Shown: positions 32,439 to 44,215, counted from the stretch's first letter. The stretch: 64,000 nt of DNA from Lepraria neglecta (GCA_033220425.1 CM065650.1:4774001-4838000), one strand, 5' to 3'. The notes: a model not told the origin generated them from the letters alone. A program made the numbers and translations.

Positions 32439-34296
32439 CTAATTTTGTGTATATATAGTCTCTATATCGTCTTCGTAGAGCTGCAGAGATTGTGCACGCG
32501 CCACACTACCCTTCGCTGTACGTTCGAAGGGCTTGTTCGTCTTTGCAAATATAATCAACTCCTGGGACAGCTGCACGGATGGATGGCATTGCGCATTGAC
32601 CTTGTCTAAATACGGTTGAAGGCTCTCCAGCAAGGCCCTGCGTCCTGCCTCGGATTCTGCCTTCGTCTGGGCATCTGGAACGAGCTCAATAAGAAGCACA
32701 GGCTTAGGTCGACTATGACCGCCAATCAGCGCTGCCTTGACAAGCTGGTCGCGCTCGATTTCGGGTTCAAGAGTTGACGCATGTAAGCCTTCGCCGTGAG
32801 CAAGGTAAACATAGTCATCTGTGCGTCCTACGATTTTCCATAGGCCTTTGCGTTCAGAGTGCTCAACCCAAAGGTCGTTAGTCTCGTATCGAGATTCGTC
32901 TGGATGTGCCATGAACACTTGCTGCATAGCCGCGTATTCTGGACGGCGTACGAAAACTAACTCGTACAGATTATCAAGTCGTCGCTCAAATCGTGCCCCC
33001 GCAAAGGGTTGGAAGGAGATGTATTCCCAGTCTTTAGCACTCTCGCGAAGCTCAACGAAGTATCCACCTGCTTCGGTACTGCCGATAGAAGGAGACACTC
33101 GAACATAGGGAATGAGCTGTGCACCAGTGCTTATGCCTAACGGTGCGCCACAGTAGTGGATATAGTCGAGACTCCGTAGAGCCGAGAGACCTGAGGGATC
33201 CAAGCAGAGTTGGTCAATAAGAGCCGGAGGAAGCAAGGCTCCGTTCGGATGGCCATACTTGATTATATCCCGAACAATGTCCGGTGTTGGTGGCAATGTT
33301 GACGGTCCTAGGACGACCACGGTACGTATGAAAGCACTCATGGATGTAATCATAAGCATACCTACGAACTTTAACGAGACCAGTTAGTAAGTCATAGTAT
33401 TCGAGTGACGGATCACATACATGAAGTGTTGGAAGAGGCGTATACCATCGCTTGAATGCATACTGGTGAATGTGCGTCTCCTGAATGTCTCTCAATCCGA
33501 CGGCCGTATCTGGAATTGCCATCATCCTGAAAGTATAGGTAATGGGCTTAGGGTAACCTAGCGTATAATGAGTCCAAGGAAGGCACTCCATTTATTTGAT
33601 TGGGACTGACCTGTCGTGCCTGAGGTGTGAAAGACAAGCCAAGGGTCGTCCCTACCATCGTCCCACGACTTCTCGTAAAGCACACGCTCCGCTGGTGTAT
33701 CGCAAAGTAGCTCGTGAAGCTCGGGAGCGTCAATCGGCCTTACACTTGGCTCACGCCTTATAATCTCGTCTACAACAGTTGACATGCTCTGAGATCTTAC
33801 GTAGACTTTGCAATTCTTCAAAGACAAAATGCGAAGCTGAGCCTCAGGAGTGACGAGAGACGAAGGTAGAACCATCTGAGTTCGATCGGGGAATAACAAG
33901 TAAGCCTAACACATCGTATTGATGATTTACATATCTTTCATAATAGAACGCGCTGTAGGGAAACAAAGGAGGGACAACGCTACTCACTACTTTGCCCAAC
34001 TTTCCAGCCGCAACGGCCAGGATAGGGTATCGGAGATCTTTGGAGCCAGCGTAGGCGAACGATTGGGACGGCTCGGAAGATGGAGGCAAGGTTTTACGCA
34101 ACCACTGAACTGCATGATTGACAGCATTCGAGAATTGGCCATACGTGATTTCTTTATAGCCTTTTGAGAGATCGCCTTCGTCAATTGGCATCGAAACCCA
34201 GGTGCTGTTGGGCTCCTGCTGTGCTAATTCGTCGATGACGGACAGAATGATGCGCTGGCAATGTCTGACGTTTGGAATAGGAAGCTCACCAGTCAT
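32439..34296 (-). CDS. NRPS-like adenylation-domain enzyme (stand-alone), four exons
   Basis: Predicted 556-residue AMP-binding (adenylate-forming) enzyme related to fungal NRPS-like and aminoadipate-reductase-like proteins. It would activate a carboxylic acid as its adenylate. Exons: 34296-33988, 33905-33611, 33557-33421, 33368-32439; total 1671 nt, in frame throughout, with good GT-AG introns of 82, 53 and 52 bp. Motifs: start ELPIPNVRHCQRIIL; A3 VFHTSGTTGYPKP (about 193-205, split by intron 2); A5 SIGSTEAGGY (about 340); A7 TNDLW; A8 GRTDDYV; A10 PFERTAKGSVAR near the end. It stops right after the adenylation domain. NRPS-like relatives normally continue into a carrier domain and a reductase or thioesterase, and neither is present. 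An upstream in-frame ATG at 34410 would add 38 residues; I prefer 34296 because ELPIPNVRH is the usual family start. Confidence 0.82.
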
Positions 34297-34814
34297 GATT
34301 TCACTGGACTGTAGCCTCAGTATGTGATCTGTTGTTGATGGTTGAAGGTTGCATGGGTCAAGAGATGGTGGGAGCGATAAGAGAACGAAGGAAGTAGCGG
34401 GGTAGGACATAAGTTTCACTCAATGTCGATCCAGGTAACTTACAGCCCTATCTTAGCTGGAGGACTCATCAGTGATTATTGCGACCAAATATCAAAGAGC
34501 AATAGTAGGTTTGCCCTGATTGTAAATGGTCACTTGAGCAGATGCATGGACGAAGACTTCGTCCCCATCGATCTACAGTGTCTTTATACCTGCTTGCCAC
34601 CCACTAAGAGTGCATCTTTCAATTCCACTTCTAGCCCTTTACTCTAAGAGGGATGATTGACGGCATCGCCCTTCATGTTTCTCTCCGCAGAAGTCACCTG
34701 TATCTCTGATTGCATATGAATGTCCGTCCTGCTTATCGAACCATTTCCGCCACATTCTACATCTTGGTCGAAAGACTCTAGTCTCGCTCTACCACCCACG
34801 TGTTCCTTCAGATA
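34297..34814. other. Upstream region of the adenylation gene
   Basis: Ordinary-looking DNA with normal CA/TG content up to about 34812, where the retrotransposon fragment begins abruptly. Probably promoter sequence of the minus-strand gene. No other gene recognised. Confidence 0.4.
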
Positions 34815-36122
34815 TAGATATGGGCTATAGGGGCCTCGTAGTATTTTATAACCCGCAATTAGAATATATAATAGCGGGTATACGACGCCTATAGGGCGAG
34901 GCTAGGACGAAAGAAAGATATCCTATTACTAAGGATCTACTCCTATAAATCCTCTCTTATTTTAATCAGTATAACGAGACTAGTTTAATATTATATACGG
35001 CCTTTTGCCTTATATTTACCGTATTCCTCTATATAGAGAAGTTTACCTATACTACAAATAATTATAATAATCACGAATTCAGTAAGTAGTTCCTTACTCG
35101 TCGCTTAGTAAGGCTATATAAGAACTATCTAGAGCTTACCCTCCTAGTATTAAAAGCGGACTCTTTCAGGCGGGGTATTACCCTTACTATCGCGGCTTTC
35201 GATAATAGAGTATATATAGTTAAGGCATTACGCTATTTATTCAAGTAGAAGGCCGTACTAAATAGTCCTCTCTTCTAGCTAGGAGACTCTGTATTTATAA
35301 GGGAGATCGCTAAGAGTTATCTTTATTAAGCACTTATATCGCTTGGGGTAGAAGGTTATTATTCAGGACACTCCTTCTATAGGGGAGCCGCTACTTCTAT
35401 ATAAGAGGTAGGCTTTAGTAATAAAGAAATCCAGCTATTAGGGCGATAGAAGTTAAACTCCTATTATCTATATATAGTCACTTATCCTAAGCGAATATTT
35501 ATAGTATCACGTCGGTACCAGTAGCGCTAGTATAGGCGATACTCGCTAGGAGCCACCCTGCGAGACCTTCCTATGAAATTCTCTACGGGGGCGTCATTTG
35601 GGTATTTGGGAGTTTTCTAGCGCTGGGGCACCTGTTATGGCCTTTCTAGACTTACTAGCCCTGGCGTTAGACCGCCCAAGCATCTATTTATATATCCACT
35701 TGTGCCGGTGTATATAGCTTTAGGAGTAAGAATACTAATCGCTATAGTAGGACTATAGATTAGTATATCTTATAATCAGGCGCTGTTTTAGCTATACGCT
35801 ATAACTATAGACTATAGCGAGAGATCCGTACTTCCTAAGAGCACTATTCATATAAGTATCCTACTAGTAGTAGCTATTTAGTCGAATTCATCTCTTTCAG
35901 AGCTATAGCAGTTCTTTCCCGCCTACTCGTACCTTATATATAGCCTATATATAGCCTATCTACACTCCAGGTCTATACCGCCGAGGCATAGGAGTTTTCT
36001 AGCGCTAGGGCACCTGTTTTAGCCTTTCTAGGCTTGCTAGCCCTGGCGTTGGACCGCCCAAGCATCTATTTACATATCCACTTGTGCTCAGGTGTATATA
36101 GCTTCAGAAGTGAGAACACTAA
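34815..36122 (+). mobile_element. 5'-truncated second copy of the DIRS-order retrotransposon
   Basis: Homologous to 28430-29738 of the fuller copy. It begins inside the tyrosine-recombinase coding part and carries the B1 (about 35610-35740), A2 and B2 repeats, ending with the same AACACTAA at 36122. It is a fossil, more heavily RIP-mutated than the first copy. Its right end is followed directly by LTR scraps. Confidence 0.82.
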
Positions 36123-36437
36123 TCACTTAATTATATACTAGACTCGCTTAGTATTACTCGAAGCCTACTTTATACTCTTATACGATAGTACCTCTATCTC
36201 TATTAAGAATCAATCTATAATAAAATATCGGTACGCACGGTTCGTAATAAGATTACGAGTATTTACTTATATATATTATAGATCTCTCTACTAGATACTA
36301 AATATATATCTTTAATTATATACTAGATTAGTCTAGTAATACTTAAAGCCTACTTTAATCTCTAATATATCTAGTACCTCCATCTCTATTAAGAATAATC
36401 TATATACGATACTAGTATATACGATTTGTAATAATAG
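36123..36437 (+). repeat. Two head-to-tail LTR fragments of the first Ty3 family
   Basis: Both pieces (about 36123-36255 and 36256-36437) resemble the complement of the LTRs at 3509 and 9673 (shared: AAGCCTACTTTA, ACTCGCTTAGTATTAC-type and TATTAAGAATCAATCT blocks). They are fossils, heavily RIP-mutated, with no internal region nearby. Confidence 0.6.
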
Positions 36438-37178
36438 AGTAATAACTATCCTCTACGCCTCTAGATTCCGCTTTATCTTAGAGATCTACTATTAAGTTAT
36501 ACTAGTATAGTCTACTATATCTTTAACTATATTACTGCGGTTAAGATAGTATTTGATATTAAAATATATCTGAGAGCCTAATAGAGGTAGTATTTTGGCG
36601 GTGGCGAGGGTAGTAGGCAGCGATAGCGCAGGCAAGAGCTCGGCTTATGGGGGCAAAAGCAGTACTATACCAAGAGCTTCAATTTTGCCCATTTGGTAAC
36701 GATTCTAACTACTGGTGGTGGAGATCTAGTAAAAAGCCGACTTTGTTCAGATTTTGGTGTGTGCGCGCGCCAATCGATAACTAAAACCGCGCTACAATAG
36801 GGGTTTCGGATCTACGATATACCGAGAAAGCTTACTACGCGCGCGTCACACCTATCCCTTGGAGATAGATTTCAATTCCATCAATTTAAGCTTCTTGAGT
36901 AGCTTATCTGGGGTCTACTCTCTGGGGTAACGTATCAACGACGTGCGTGCTTGGCTTACCAAGCAGTCGAGCCTTCCGTGGGCTTCAGAAAGATGGTGAG
37001 GAAGATATAACGTGCATTCCAAGATAAGAGGTACGTGAACGATTATAACCTACTCCAACAATGTAACATACGATTGCGTACGTTATTTTGATGTTATGTT
37101 CGGGTTCATTAGTAGTTTAGCGCAATCCAGAAGCGTCGGATTGAGATAGATGAGTCACTGCTGCCACTAGTAACCGCC
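36438..37178. other. Upstream region of the Zn2Cys6 gene
   Basis: The first 150 bases are CA/TG-poor (repeat scrap). From about 36600 the sequence is normal. Alternating GCGCGC tracts occur at about 36765 and 36837. No gene recognised; it likely contains the promoter of the regulator that starts at 37179. Confidence 0.4.
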
Positions 37179-38873
37179 ATGCCGCGCAGTGGGAGGTGTG
37201 ACGCATGTAAAGTAAGGAAAATCAAGGTAAGTACACCGTCAAATGGGATCTTGTTACTGTCGTTCTGGATCATGATGGTTGATTAATGACTTTGGTGTGG
37301 AATTATAGTGCGATGAAGGTATTCCACAGTGCAAAAGATGCATCGACTCTAGCAAAACCTGCCCTGGATACCAAAGTGAGACGGAATCTGTGTTTCGCGA
37401 TATGACCTGCCTTGCCGAGAAGAAGGTTGAGTCTCGTGTCCGCAATAGTTTCAGAGCCCGAAATCTGGCGGAACAAGGCGTGACAAGGCCTGTTGCAGCG
37501 GAGGAGTGGCGAGAAAGCGCCGTCACCCGCTTCTTTGCCGATTACGTCCTAGATTCAGACGCTGTTCCGAATACAACGATCTTCTTGCCAGGGCTTTATG
37601 GCAGTTCAGATGCAGGCGCCTGTCTCAATGATGCTGTCTATGCTGCAGCGTTCGTGAACCAGGCAAATCAGCTTGGTCTGGAATGGATGGCAAATGAAGC
37701 TAAGGCGGCATATGGGCGTGCACTAGCGTCCCTTGCGAGGGTGTTGCAGGACCCTGTGGAAGTTTTAAAAGATACTACACTGGCTACACCCTTTGTGATA
37801 GGCTTGTACGAAGTAAGATGAAGTCCGGCATTGGCCTACGTCAGATTTAGAAAAAGGGAGGCTGATTGTTCTGGAACAGGCTATCAGTGGCAGCTTGCCA
37901 ACCGGTACTCTGATGGATCATCATCACCACCGCGGTCGAATGTCATTACTTCGCCTTCGTGGCAGCGATCAATTCAAATCTCCAATAGGCCGATGCCTTT
38001 TCGGTGTCCTGCATGAACAAGCCGTAAGCCACCAATGAATTCACATCTGTCTCAAGTTCTCACCCAATTACTCACAGGACCACACAGATCATGAAGTGCT
38101 TGAACAGGCACGAGAAGCCTCTGGAGGAAGCTGGCGCCTGGACTCGGGTTTTTGGGACCGAAGGGCCTCCCCAGGAAATGGCGCAACTCAGCATCTATAC
38201 TGCTCAGATTTGTGCTGAGGCCCAAGTCCTCTTTGATAGCAGCGAACGCAACGACGAATGGAAATATAGCCTCCTCGAAATCATGAAAAAGACCACCGCC
38301 ATCGATCGCCAGTATCAGAGTTGGATTGACAATTACTCCATCTCTGAAACTTGGCGCTATCAGACCGTCTATCTGTCTCCCGATGATGCTCTTCCCGCCG
38401 ATGGAATGGTCCAGATACATCACGACTTCTATACCGCATATATTTGGGCCTCGTGCCGCAGCAAGCGTGCCCATTTGCACGAAGTCTCCTTGCGCTGTCT
38501 TTCTCTTCTTGGCTGTCATTCAGGGACTAAAGATCTATCCTCGAAGCTGAAAAGCCTAGGCCTAGACGAGAATCTGCTCACGCGCCTCAAAGGTATTATT
38601 GAAGATATGGTCTCGGGTATCTGCGCCACGGCGCCTTTTATGTTAGGCGATATCGACTTAGTGGGGAAATTGGCATTGGAAGGGAAGAGGATACCGCTTG
38701 CGGGATATATGCTCCTCTGGCCTTTACTTGTAGCGAGGGCGAGTACGAATAAGGGTAGTGAGATGGAAGCCTGGATTAACAGGAGGTTTGAATTCATAGA
38801 TAGCGAGATGGGAATCAGGTATGGACGGCTTATCGTCAACAAGATCAAGAAGGAGCCCTGGGACTTGAGTTGA
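37179..38873 (+). CDS. Zn(II)2Cys6 fungal transcription factor, four exons
   Basis: Predicted 493-residue nuclear regulator. Exons: 37179-37226, 37309-37812, 37880-38023, 38088-38873; total 1482 nt, in frame. The binuclear zinc cluster is split by intron 1: CDACKVRKIK then CDEGIPQCKRCIDSSKTCPG, giving the six cysteines in the spacing CX2CX6CX5CX2CX6C. The rest is a fungal transcription factor regulatory domain (Fungal_trans_2 type), with HHHHRGRMSLLRLRGSDQF near the middle and a conserved helical end up to KKEPWDLS. Intron 1 (82 bp) has GTAAGT. Introns 2 (67 bp) and 3 (64 bp) are my choice among nearby AG acceptors because they keep frame. The gene is not RIP-damaged and may be a pathway-specific regulator of neighbouring metabolite genes; that is inference from position. 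Confidence 0.8.
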
Positions 38874-39596
38874 TGAGGCGGGAAGATGTGCCTGATTCTA
38901 ATTTGACGTCAATGCTCGGATGTTCAGTTCCAGGATACACTACAGAAGAAACTCCGCTTGATATGCTTTGTAGGACCACGTTTGTTGAAAAGCGGGTTAA
39001 CCGGAGGACAGCGTATCACTGAGAATGTTGGCAACAGACTTGCCAGCAGTAGCATGAGTGGCACATGTTTACATAATTTCTATTTAGCTACTTGGTCGCG
39101 AAATAATTGCCTGCAATTACTGATCGATTCTCGGTGACAAAAGTTGCTGTCGACCGTCTTTCATAGGAGCAATTATCTCTACAAACCACTTCGCTTACCG
39201 CGAATCACTGATATATTAGACTTCTTAGCTTTTCAATAAAGGTTTGCTTTGCCTATTTTGAATCATAGATATGTATAATGGGTTCCTCGAGCTATCGAGC
39301 AAGTTTAAACGTAGGACTCGGCCGCGACTTTTACCCTGGCCCTCCAAGAAGACCTCACATGGTGTAACCACGAAAGTCAGCGAGAAGTTCTGGCGGATTT
39401 ACATCATCGCCTTGCACATACACCAAAAAAAGAGAAAAGCGTGGAAAAAGTGGGCGCAAGACGCCTGATTACGCATCGAAGAATGAATGCTCGGCCGAGC
39501 TAGTTCTGGACGGTCACAGCGATGAATTTGATTAAGGAGATCTATTGATGAAAAAGTAAAAACCGTGAGCTTCGCCATCCAGATCCATGCCAATGA
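38874..39596. other. Convergent intergenic region
   Basis: Lies between the 3' end of the regulator (+) and the 3' end of the SnoaL-like gene (-). I see no coding frame or repeat. Terminators for both genes are expected here but fungal polyadenylation signals are too loose to place. Confidence 0.4.
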
Positions 39597-40300
39597 TTAA
39601 TTGTGTGTTGCACAGCCGACGCCCACAGGACCTGGCTCCAGTGCTGTCCTCTGGTCGGTGTAGGTATACTCGGGAGATTCATTTTCCGTGATCGCCTTGT
39701 ATACCAACGCCGAATCCAACCATGCGCGTACCTCTACGATGATACCCTCAGTATTCCAACGGGTAACCCAATTGAACCTGTTATCGTATTTGAGCCCTAT
39801 CATAAAAGAAGTTAGCGCTATACACTTTGATTCAAAAGCTCTCGCAAGGTCCATAAAGGAAAGGCAGGTAGGCGAGGAGGAGGGATGTGGGAGGAATACT
39901 CACCATTCTTACAAACACCTAGTCCGTGCAACTCTTGTGCGCTCCACTCCTCATCTCCTCCGCCAACAATGTGAACAAGGTCCAGCGTACCCGTGCCGTT
40001 GACAATGGTGTTGTCCAGTCGCATTATGGCATCTGTGAGAAAGATAGTTCTGTTGTGATATTCGCCGGCGAGAGGGTGGGTGCCCATAAGCGTCCAGTCG
40101 ACATCAGGCGCTACCTGAGCGAAGAAAGCTTTAGAGTTGCCTTCGCTTAGGTTATTGTAGAGTTGTGCGATTTGGCATTTGTTTGGATATTTGGTGGTGG
40201 CTACGCTCTGATTTGCAGAGCAGTACTGTGCTGGCACCGAGATTGTGAGGGCGGGCGCAACTGCTATAGCGACCAAAAGAATCTTAAGAGAGGAACGCAT
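39597..40300 (-). CDS. Secreted SnoaL/NTF2-like protein, two exons
   Basis: Predicted 198-residue protein with a cleavable signal peptide (MRSSLKILLVAIAVAPALT) and a single SnoaL/NTF2-like fold domain. Exons 40300-39904 and 39796-39597; total 597 nt, in frame. The intron (107 bp) has GTGAGT and ends TGATAG. Domain cues: CQIAQLYNNLSEGNSKAFFA, APDVDWTLMGTHPLAGEYHN, then, after the intron, KYDNRFNWVTRWNTEGIIVE and VRAWLDSALVYKAI, the usual helix-strand pattern of SnoaL-like proteins. Some such proteins are polyketide cyclases or isomerases, but the secreted fungal ones are mostly uncharacterised. The gene is intact and convergent with the Zn2Cys6 gene. Confidence 0.75.
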
Positions 40301-41554
40301 TATGGATGTTGGTCGGTGGAAGAATGGCGATAGGATTCCGATTTAGTCGAGATGGAAGTTCCTTCAATCAATCGTTCGTATACTTGTGTGCGTAGTTGTA
40401 TAGAAAGGAGTTCAAGATGCGCTGGTGAGAGAGATCTTTGGGCATTGTAGGAGTTTATATACTGAAGTATCCGGCTGAATCAGCTCCTCTACGCTACACC
40501 TTGTAAGGTAGATCTCTTTGAGCCATTTCGGGAAATACTGTGCGTCGCAATGCCCTCTTTGAAGGGACATTTTCACGGATCTTAATCCCACTTGACAACC
40601 ACAGCCGCGAGCAATTATGGCTGATGGAACAGAAAGGGTCCCGATCTGGTGGTAAGGTCGTATTATCATCGTTGGTTTCGGAGCTATCAGAATCACAATG
40701 ACGATGATGACGGCTCTACTAAGGTCACCAGAAAATCCTGCAGATAGTTAACTCGTCAGCATACTTGCGACTGCTGTGCGCCTGTGACCATGTCTGAGGC
40801 ATAATAGTAAGTATAGTATCACGCTAAACCTTTTCGGGCAACTCCCTGCGCTGCTAACGTAAAATTACAGAAATAAAGCTGCTGCTCATTGATGTCAATC
40901 ATCGCCACAGAGAGCAGAGACACGCCTCCACAAAGCGGTAAGGCCGAGAATCTACCCTTCGCTTGGCATAAAAGATGCTCGTAGTCACAGATTTGTCATA
41001 CCACCGGGATTGGCTGACTATGCTGACTGTACCGAAGCGTATTTGTGCCCGAAAAGGTACCTTTCACGATTCTCATCCTGGCAACATGCCCCCTAATAAA
41101 TCTGATGGTAGGCTGTAGATTCTTATCCGAGACGGATTCGTATGAAGTGATGCATCAGCGAAAGATGATAGTGGCCATGATCCCAGCTAATGTTCTTTCA
41201 CTCCTCTCTCCGCCTAAAGCCAATGTAATTCCAGAGCGTCATTCTCGTCCTGAATCTGTATGAGCCATTTTCGAAAAGGGCAGGCCCAGGATCAACGTGT
41301 ACCAGGGGAGGAAGAAAGGTGATTAGCGGTGATCGAAAAATAACGTCTTCAAAGAGGACTTCCGTTTTTCCAGATCCTCCAATTTTCGATCTGACATTCA
41401 GGCGTGAAGGAAAAGTCAAACAGGAAGAGTCTTGCAAAGGCGAACGTATTACTCTTTACGGGGTTCAGAATCGGTATATCACTACGTAGCCAAATAGTCG
41501 ACAGAACAATATCAGGTACAGACAGCACCAGATCCGACGCAAATCCAAAATCCC
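40301..41554. other. Long intergenic stretch
   Basis: Promoter side of the SnoaL-like gene and 3' side of the coiled-coil gene. Minus-strand frames at 40696-40412 and 41564-41198 are open but match nothing I know; the second (SLGDFGFASDLVLSVPDIVL...) could be a small undetected gene. No repeats and normal base composition. Confidence 0.3.
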
Positions 41555-42414
41555 CTAAGGACACAGGATCGTCAAATGCTTGGACTTTCGGATTTCCTGC
41601 CTCCGCGACCCTTTAAGTGTCTTGTGCTTCTTCCGAGCTCCACCGTTGTCAGACTCGTTCAGAGGGGCGCTCTGTTCTACCATGGCTGGTGAAGCTATCC
41701 CGTCCTTTTCCCCAAGCTCCTCCAGATTCTCCTCAGCCGCGACGGTATGATTGGAGGCCTTGAGCAGCGCTTCATGGCGTTCCTCCTCTATTTTCAATCT
41801 CTTTTTAAGGGCCATGATTCTCGCCTCAAGTCCTTCAGCCGTGTCGCTACGACTAGCCTCTGCCACAGAATCTGCCATAACCATACTTTCCAGCAGTGCC
41901 TCAAATTCGACGTTCTGGGCGTGGGAAGATTCGATGGTCTTATACGCCCGTTCGAGTTCCTTGGCGTAACGAGACATTCGTGGTGGCAAGGCCATGCATC
42001 TCGTTCACCATCTGTCCATTCTGTTCGTAGAGATTTTTGTACGCCTGAGAGCATTCCATAAGCCGCTGCTGCTCTCTAAAAAGTGTGTTGTAGCAAGCAA
42101 CATGCTTTTCGTTCGCTGCAGCGAGGGCCATTCGAGAGTTATCCAATTCTTTACGGCATGCGGCCATAGTCCCAGGTGCACCGCAAAGCTTCTCCTCGAG
42201 GGAAGCCATGTTCCAGTCAGCCAGATAAAGCTGCGCACGAATGCCTCGAAGGAAATCTCGATCAGAGAGGAGAGGGGGGCCTGAGGTGGTGGGGCTCTCG
42301 AATGTCTCGGTGAAACCCTGGAGAGGTCAGCCGAGTCCTCGCAGATGGAAGCTTGATTCATACCTGAGTCCCAATTGGGTCTTCCCTGTTTTCTTGAAGT
42401 TGATAAGTAGCCAT
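41555..42414 (-). CDS. Hypothetical coiled-coil protein, three exons
   Basis: Predicted 254-residue protein of unknown function. Exons 42414-42364, 42317-42009, 41959-41555; total 765 nt, in frame, introns of 46 and 49 bp (donors GTATGA and GTGAAC). After a short N-terminus (MATYQLQENREDPIGTQ) and GIRAQLYLADWNMASLEEKL, residues from about 50 to 215 are heptad-like and rich in Glu, Ala, Lys and Leu: KELDNSRMALAAANEKHVAC, ELERAYKTIESSHAQNVEFE, LEARIMALKKRLKIEEERHE, then a basic end ARKKHKTLKGSRRQEIRKSK that could be a nuclear localisation signal. I know no homologue. No RIP damage. The second intron is less certain than the first. Confidence 0.5.
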
Positions 42415-43060
42415 GTCGTTGATGATTCTGATTGACCTTGAAATCGAGTGGCTTACCGCCTGGCTATATAGAAGATGCAGTGGACGTAGGAAGCATAGAG
42501 CTTCTCCTGGCAAGTTTCATCGTAGCTGTTCCAAGTCTGAGCGAGGGCTCGAAACGATCCCTTAGTACGTAAAACAAAGAATCGGATAGAACGCGATGCT
42601 GAGCCGTAAAGGGACACGTCTGCGGCGATGATGGCGTGCGGGAGCTGACACCAGCACAGTCTGCTCCAGCTGTCGTGCATTATCGATAGCACGGACTCTG
42701 CCGCTGCAGGGTTCGATGGCGTGCATTCGCGGTTAAGGCGTTCGTGGGGCTGTGCTTGGCGTGGCACACCAATAAGGGCTCCCATGGAGGGGACCAAGAA
42801 AGACAACGGGCGCTAAGTACGGTACCGTACTACCAGGTAGACTATTCGCATCGAGTCCTAGTTGAGCTCCTATGGATCTACGTTGGGCACCCTGTGCGGA
42901 CACTGTGTCTGACTGATTGGACATTTGAAGGAGCCCGATTCAGTCCCAGGGACGAATTTGCGACAAGGGGACCTCTACAGGATCCTACTTGAATTGAAGA
43001 GAAGAGGCACATGATGGAAGCATCGACCGAGAGACGCATACTTGTGATACAGGAAATCCA
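42415..43060. other. Region between divergent hypothetical genes
   Basis: Upstream of both the minus-strand coiled-coil gene and the plus-strand 43061 gene. Minus-strand frames 42806-42453 and 42924-42733 are open but lack support; they could be 5' exons of something missed. Confidence 0.3.
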
Positions 43061-43513
43061 ATGTCTAATGCACAACGGCTCTATCTACAACAGCGTATTT
43101 TGTTCAAGCTTTCTCAAGCCGAAAAAGATCTTCGAAGGAGCATTGGCCATCGGAGCCTGTTGCGACGAATACAACCACTGTTAGAGGACGTGGATCGAGA
43201 TTTCTGTGAAAACCCTCTGGCCGTCAGCCGAGCCATGAAAGAGGAATCTAGGTGGTTGGCATTCGATAAATCCGAAAGACTGAAGACATTCGAGCATCGT
43301 CTAATGACTCTCTTCTCTACTTGCTTCGACGCAGATAAATTTGTAGACCAGATTCAACGAGACACTTCCCCACAGCCTAGATTTGCCGGTGGCTTCGGAC
43401 AGTATGAGACATTAGCTCCTAAAATGATACGAGAACATCTGTCAGGAGAAAGAAGCAAAAGAGCTCTCTATGCAGATGTTTTGAATAATGTATTGAATAT
43501 ATATGATGATTAG
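43061..43513 (+). CDS. Hypothetical protein, 150 residues
   Basis: Single open frame from ATG 43061 to the stop at 43511-43513. Leu/Arg/Glu-rich and helical in character: RLYLQQRILFKLSQAEKDLR, LLRRIQPLLEDVDRDF and FEHRLMTLFSTCFDADKFVD. I recognise no domain. It may be the last exon of a longer gene, because the frame starts mid-helix and no promoter feature is visible. It stands 105 bp left of repeat scrap, at the edge of the next transposon block, and is free of RIP. Confidence 0.45.
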   Translation: MSNAQRLYLQQRILFKLSQAEKDLRRSIGHRSLLRRIQPLLEDVDRDFCENPLAVSRAMKEESRWLAFDKSERLKTFEHRLMTLFSTCFDADKFVDQIQRDTSPQPRFAGGFGQYETLAPKMIREHLSGERSKRALYADVLNNVLNIYDD

Positions 43514-43617
43514 AAATCTATGGAGCAAATTCTGCATATAAGCATGCGCCGAGCTAGTGCTAAGATGTACCGCTTGGTAGACTGAGATATGCGCCCATGA
43601 GGTATGCATGTAGAACC

Positions 43618-43740
43618 ATGACACACTTAGCATCACTTGAAGCCTACTTTATACTCTTACCCTATTGTACCTCCATCCCTATTAAGAATCATCTATATAC
43701 GATACTAGTACGCACGGTTCGTAATAAGATTACGGGCACT
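43618..43740 (+). repeat. LTR fragment related to the first Ty3 family
   Basis: Shares AAGCCTACTTTATACTCTTA and TATTAAGAATCATCTATATA with the complement of the LTR at 9673 and with 36123-36437. Fossil, short, with no internal region. Confidence 0.55.
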
Positions 43741-44025
43741 TGTCTCTTACAATATTCCTATATAGCTATTCTATATAGTTACTCATTTAAATATTAATAA
43801 TATTATTTTTACTATCTCCGACTACTTGATTTCTACTAGTTATATATCTTACCTTCCGCTCCGCCCGCCAGCGTTGTCCTATTGGTCCTAGCTACCGACG
43901 TCGCCGGCTAGAGACCCCTATCGTATACCGTATACTTACCGGCGCCACATACTATATACGCTACCGAGTCACGTCCTAGACCTAGTCCAATTTTTGTTTT
44001 GCAACTAGACCTAGGTACGTATTAG

Positions 44026-44215
44026 CAATCAATCAATCAAACAAGCCAATAAGTAAATAAGCGTATAATTATATAGTTGGCAGAATTTTTTTGTCTTTAG
44101 CGCAGCGCTCAGCGTTACTATAATATTATTATTTATATAGCAGATTCGAACCTAGGAGCTTTTGCCACTGATATTTGCGTTGTAATTCTGCCGCTAAATC
44201 ACAGTACTCATCAGA
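44026..44215 (-). mobile_element. tRNA-derived SINE-like element
   Basis: On the minus strand a tRNA-like head carries an A-box-like GATTTAGCGGCAGAATT (44202-44186) and a near-consensus B box AGGTTCGAATCT (44153-44142), about 40 bp apart. The A-box region resembles tRNA-Gly. About 100 bp further comes a simple-repeat tail, (TTGA/ATTG)n, at 44041-44026. Head, short body and microsatellite tail are the SINE plan. It cannot fold as a working tRNA (T-stem and anticodon stem mispair). Boundaries are approximate. Confidence 0.5.

Noticed and set aside
42453-42924. Minus-strand frames as 5' exons of the coiled-coil gene
   Set aside because: The coiled-coil gene has a good ATG and first exon at 42414, and no splice sites join the upstream frames in phase.
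44142-44202. A functional tRNA gene on the minus strand
   Set aside because: A and B boxes are present but the T-stem and anticodon stem do not pair and no acceptor stem closes; a SINE head explains it better.
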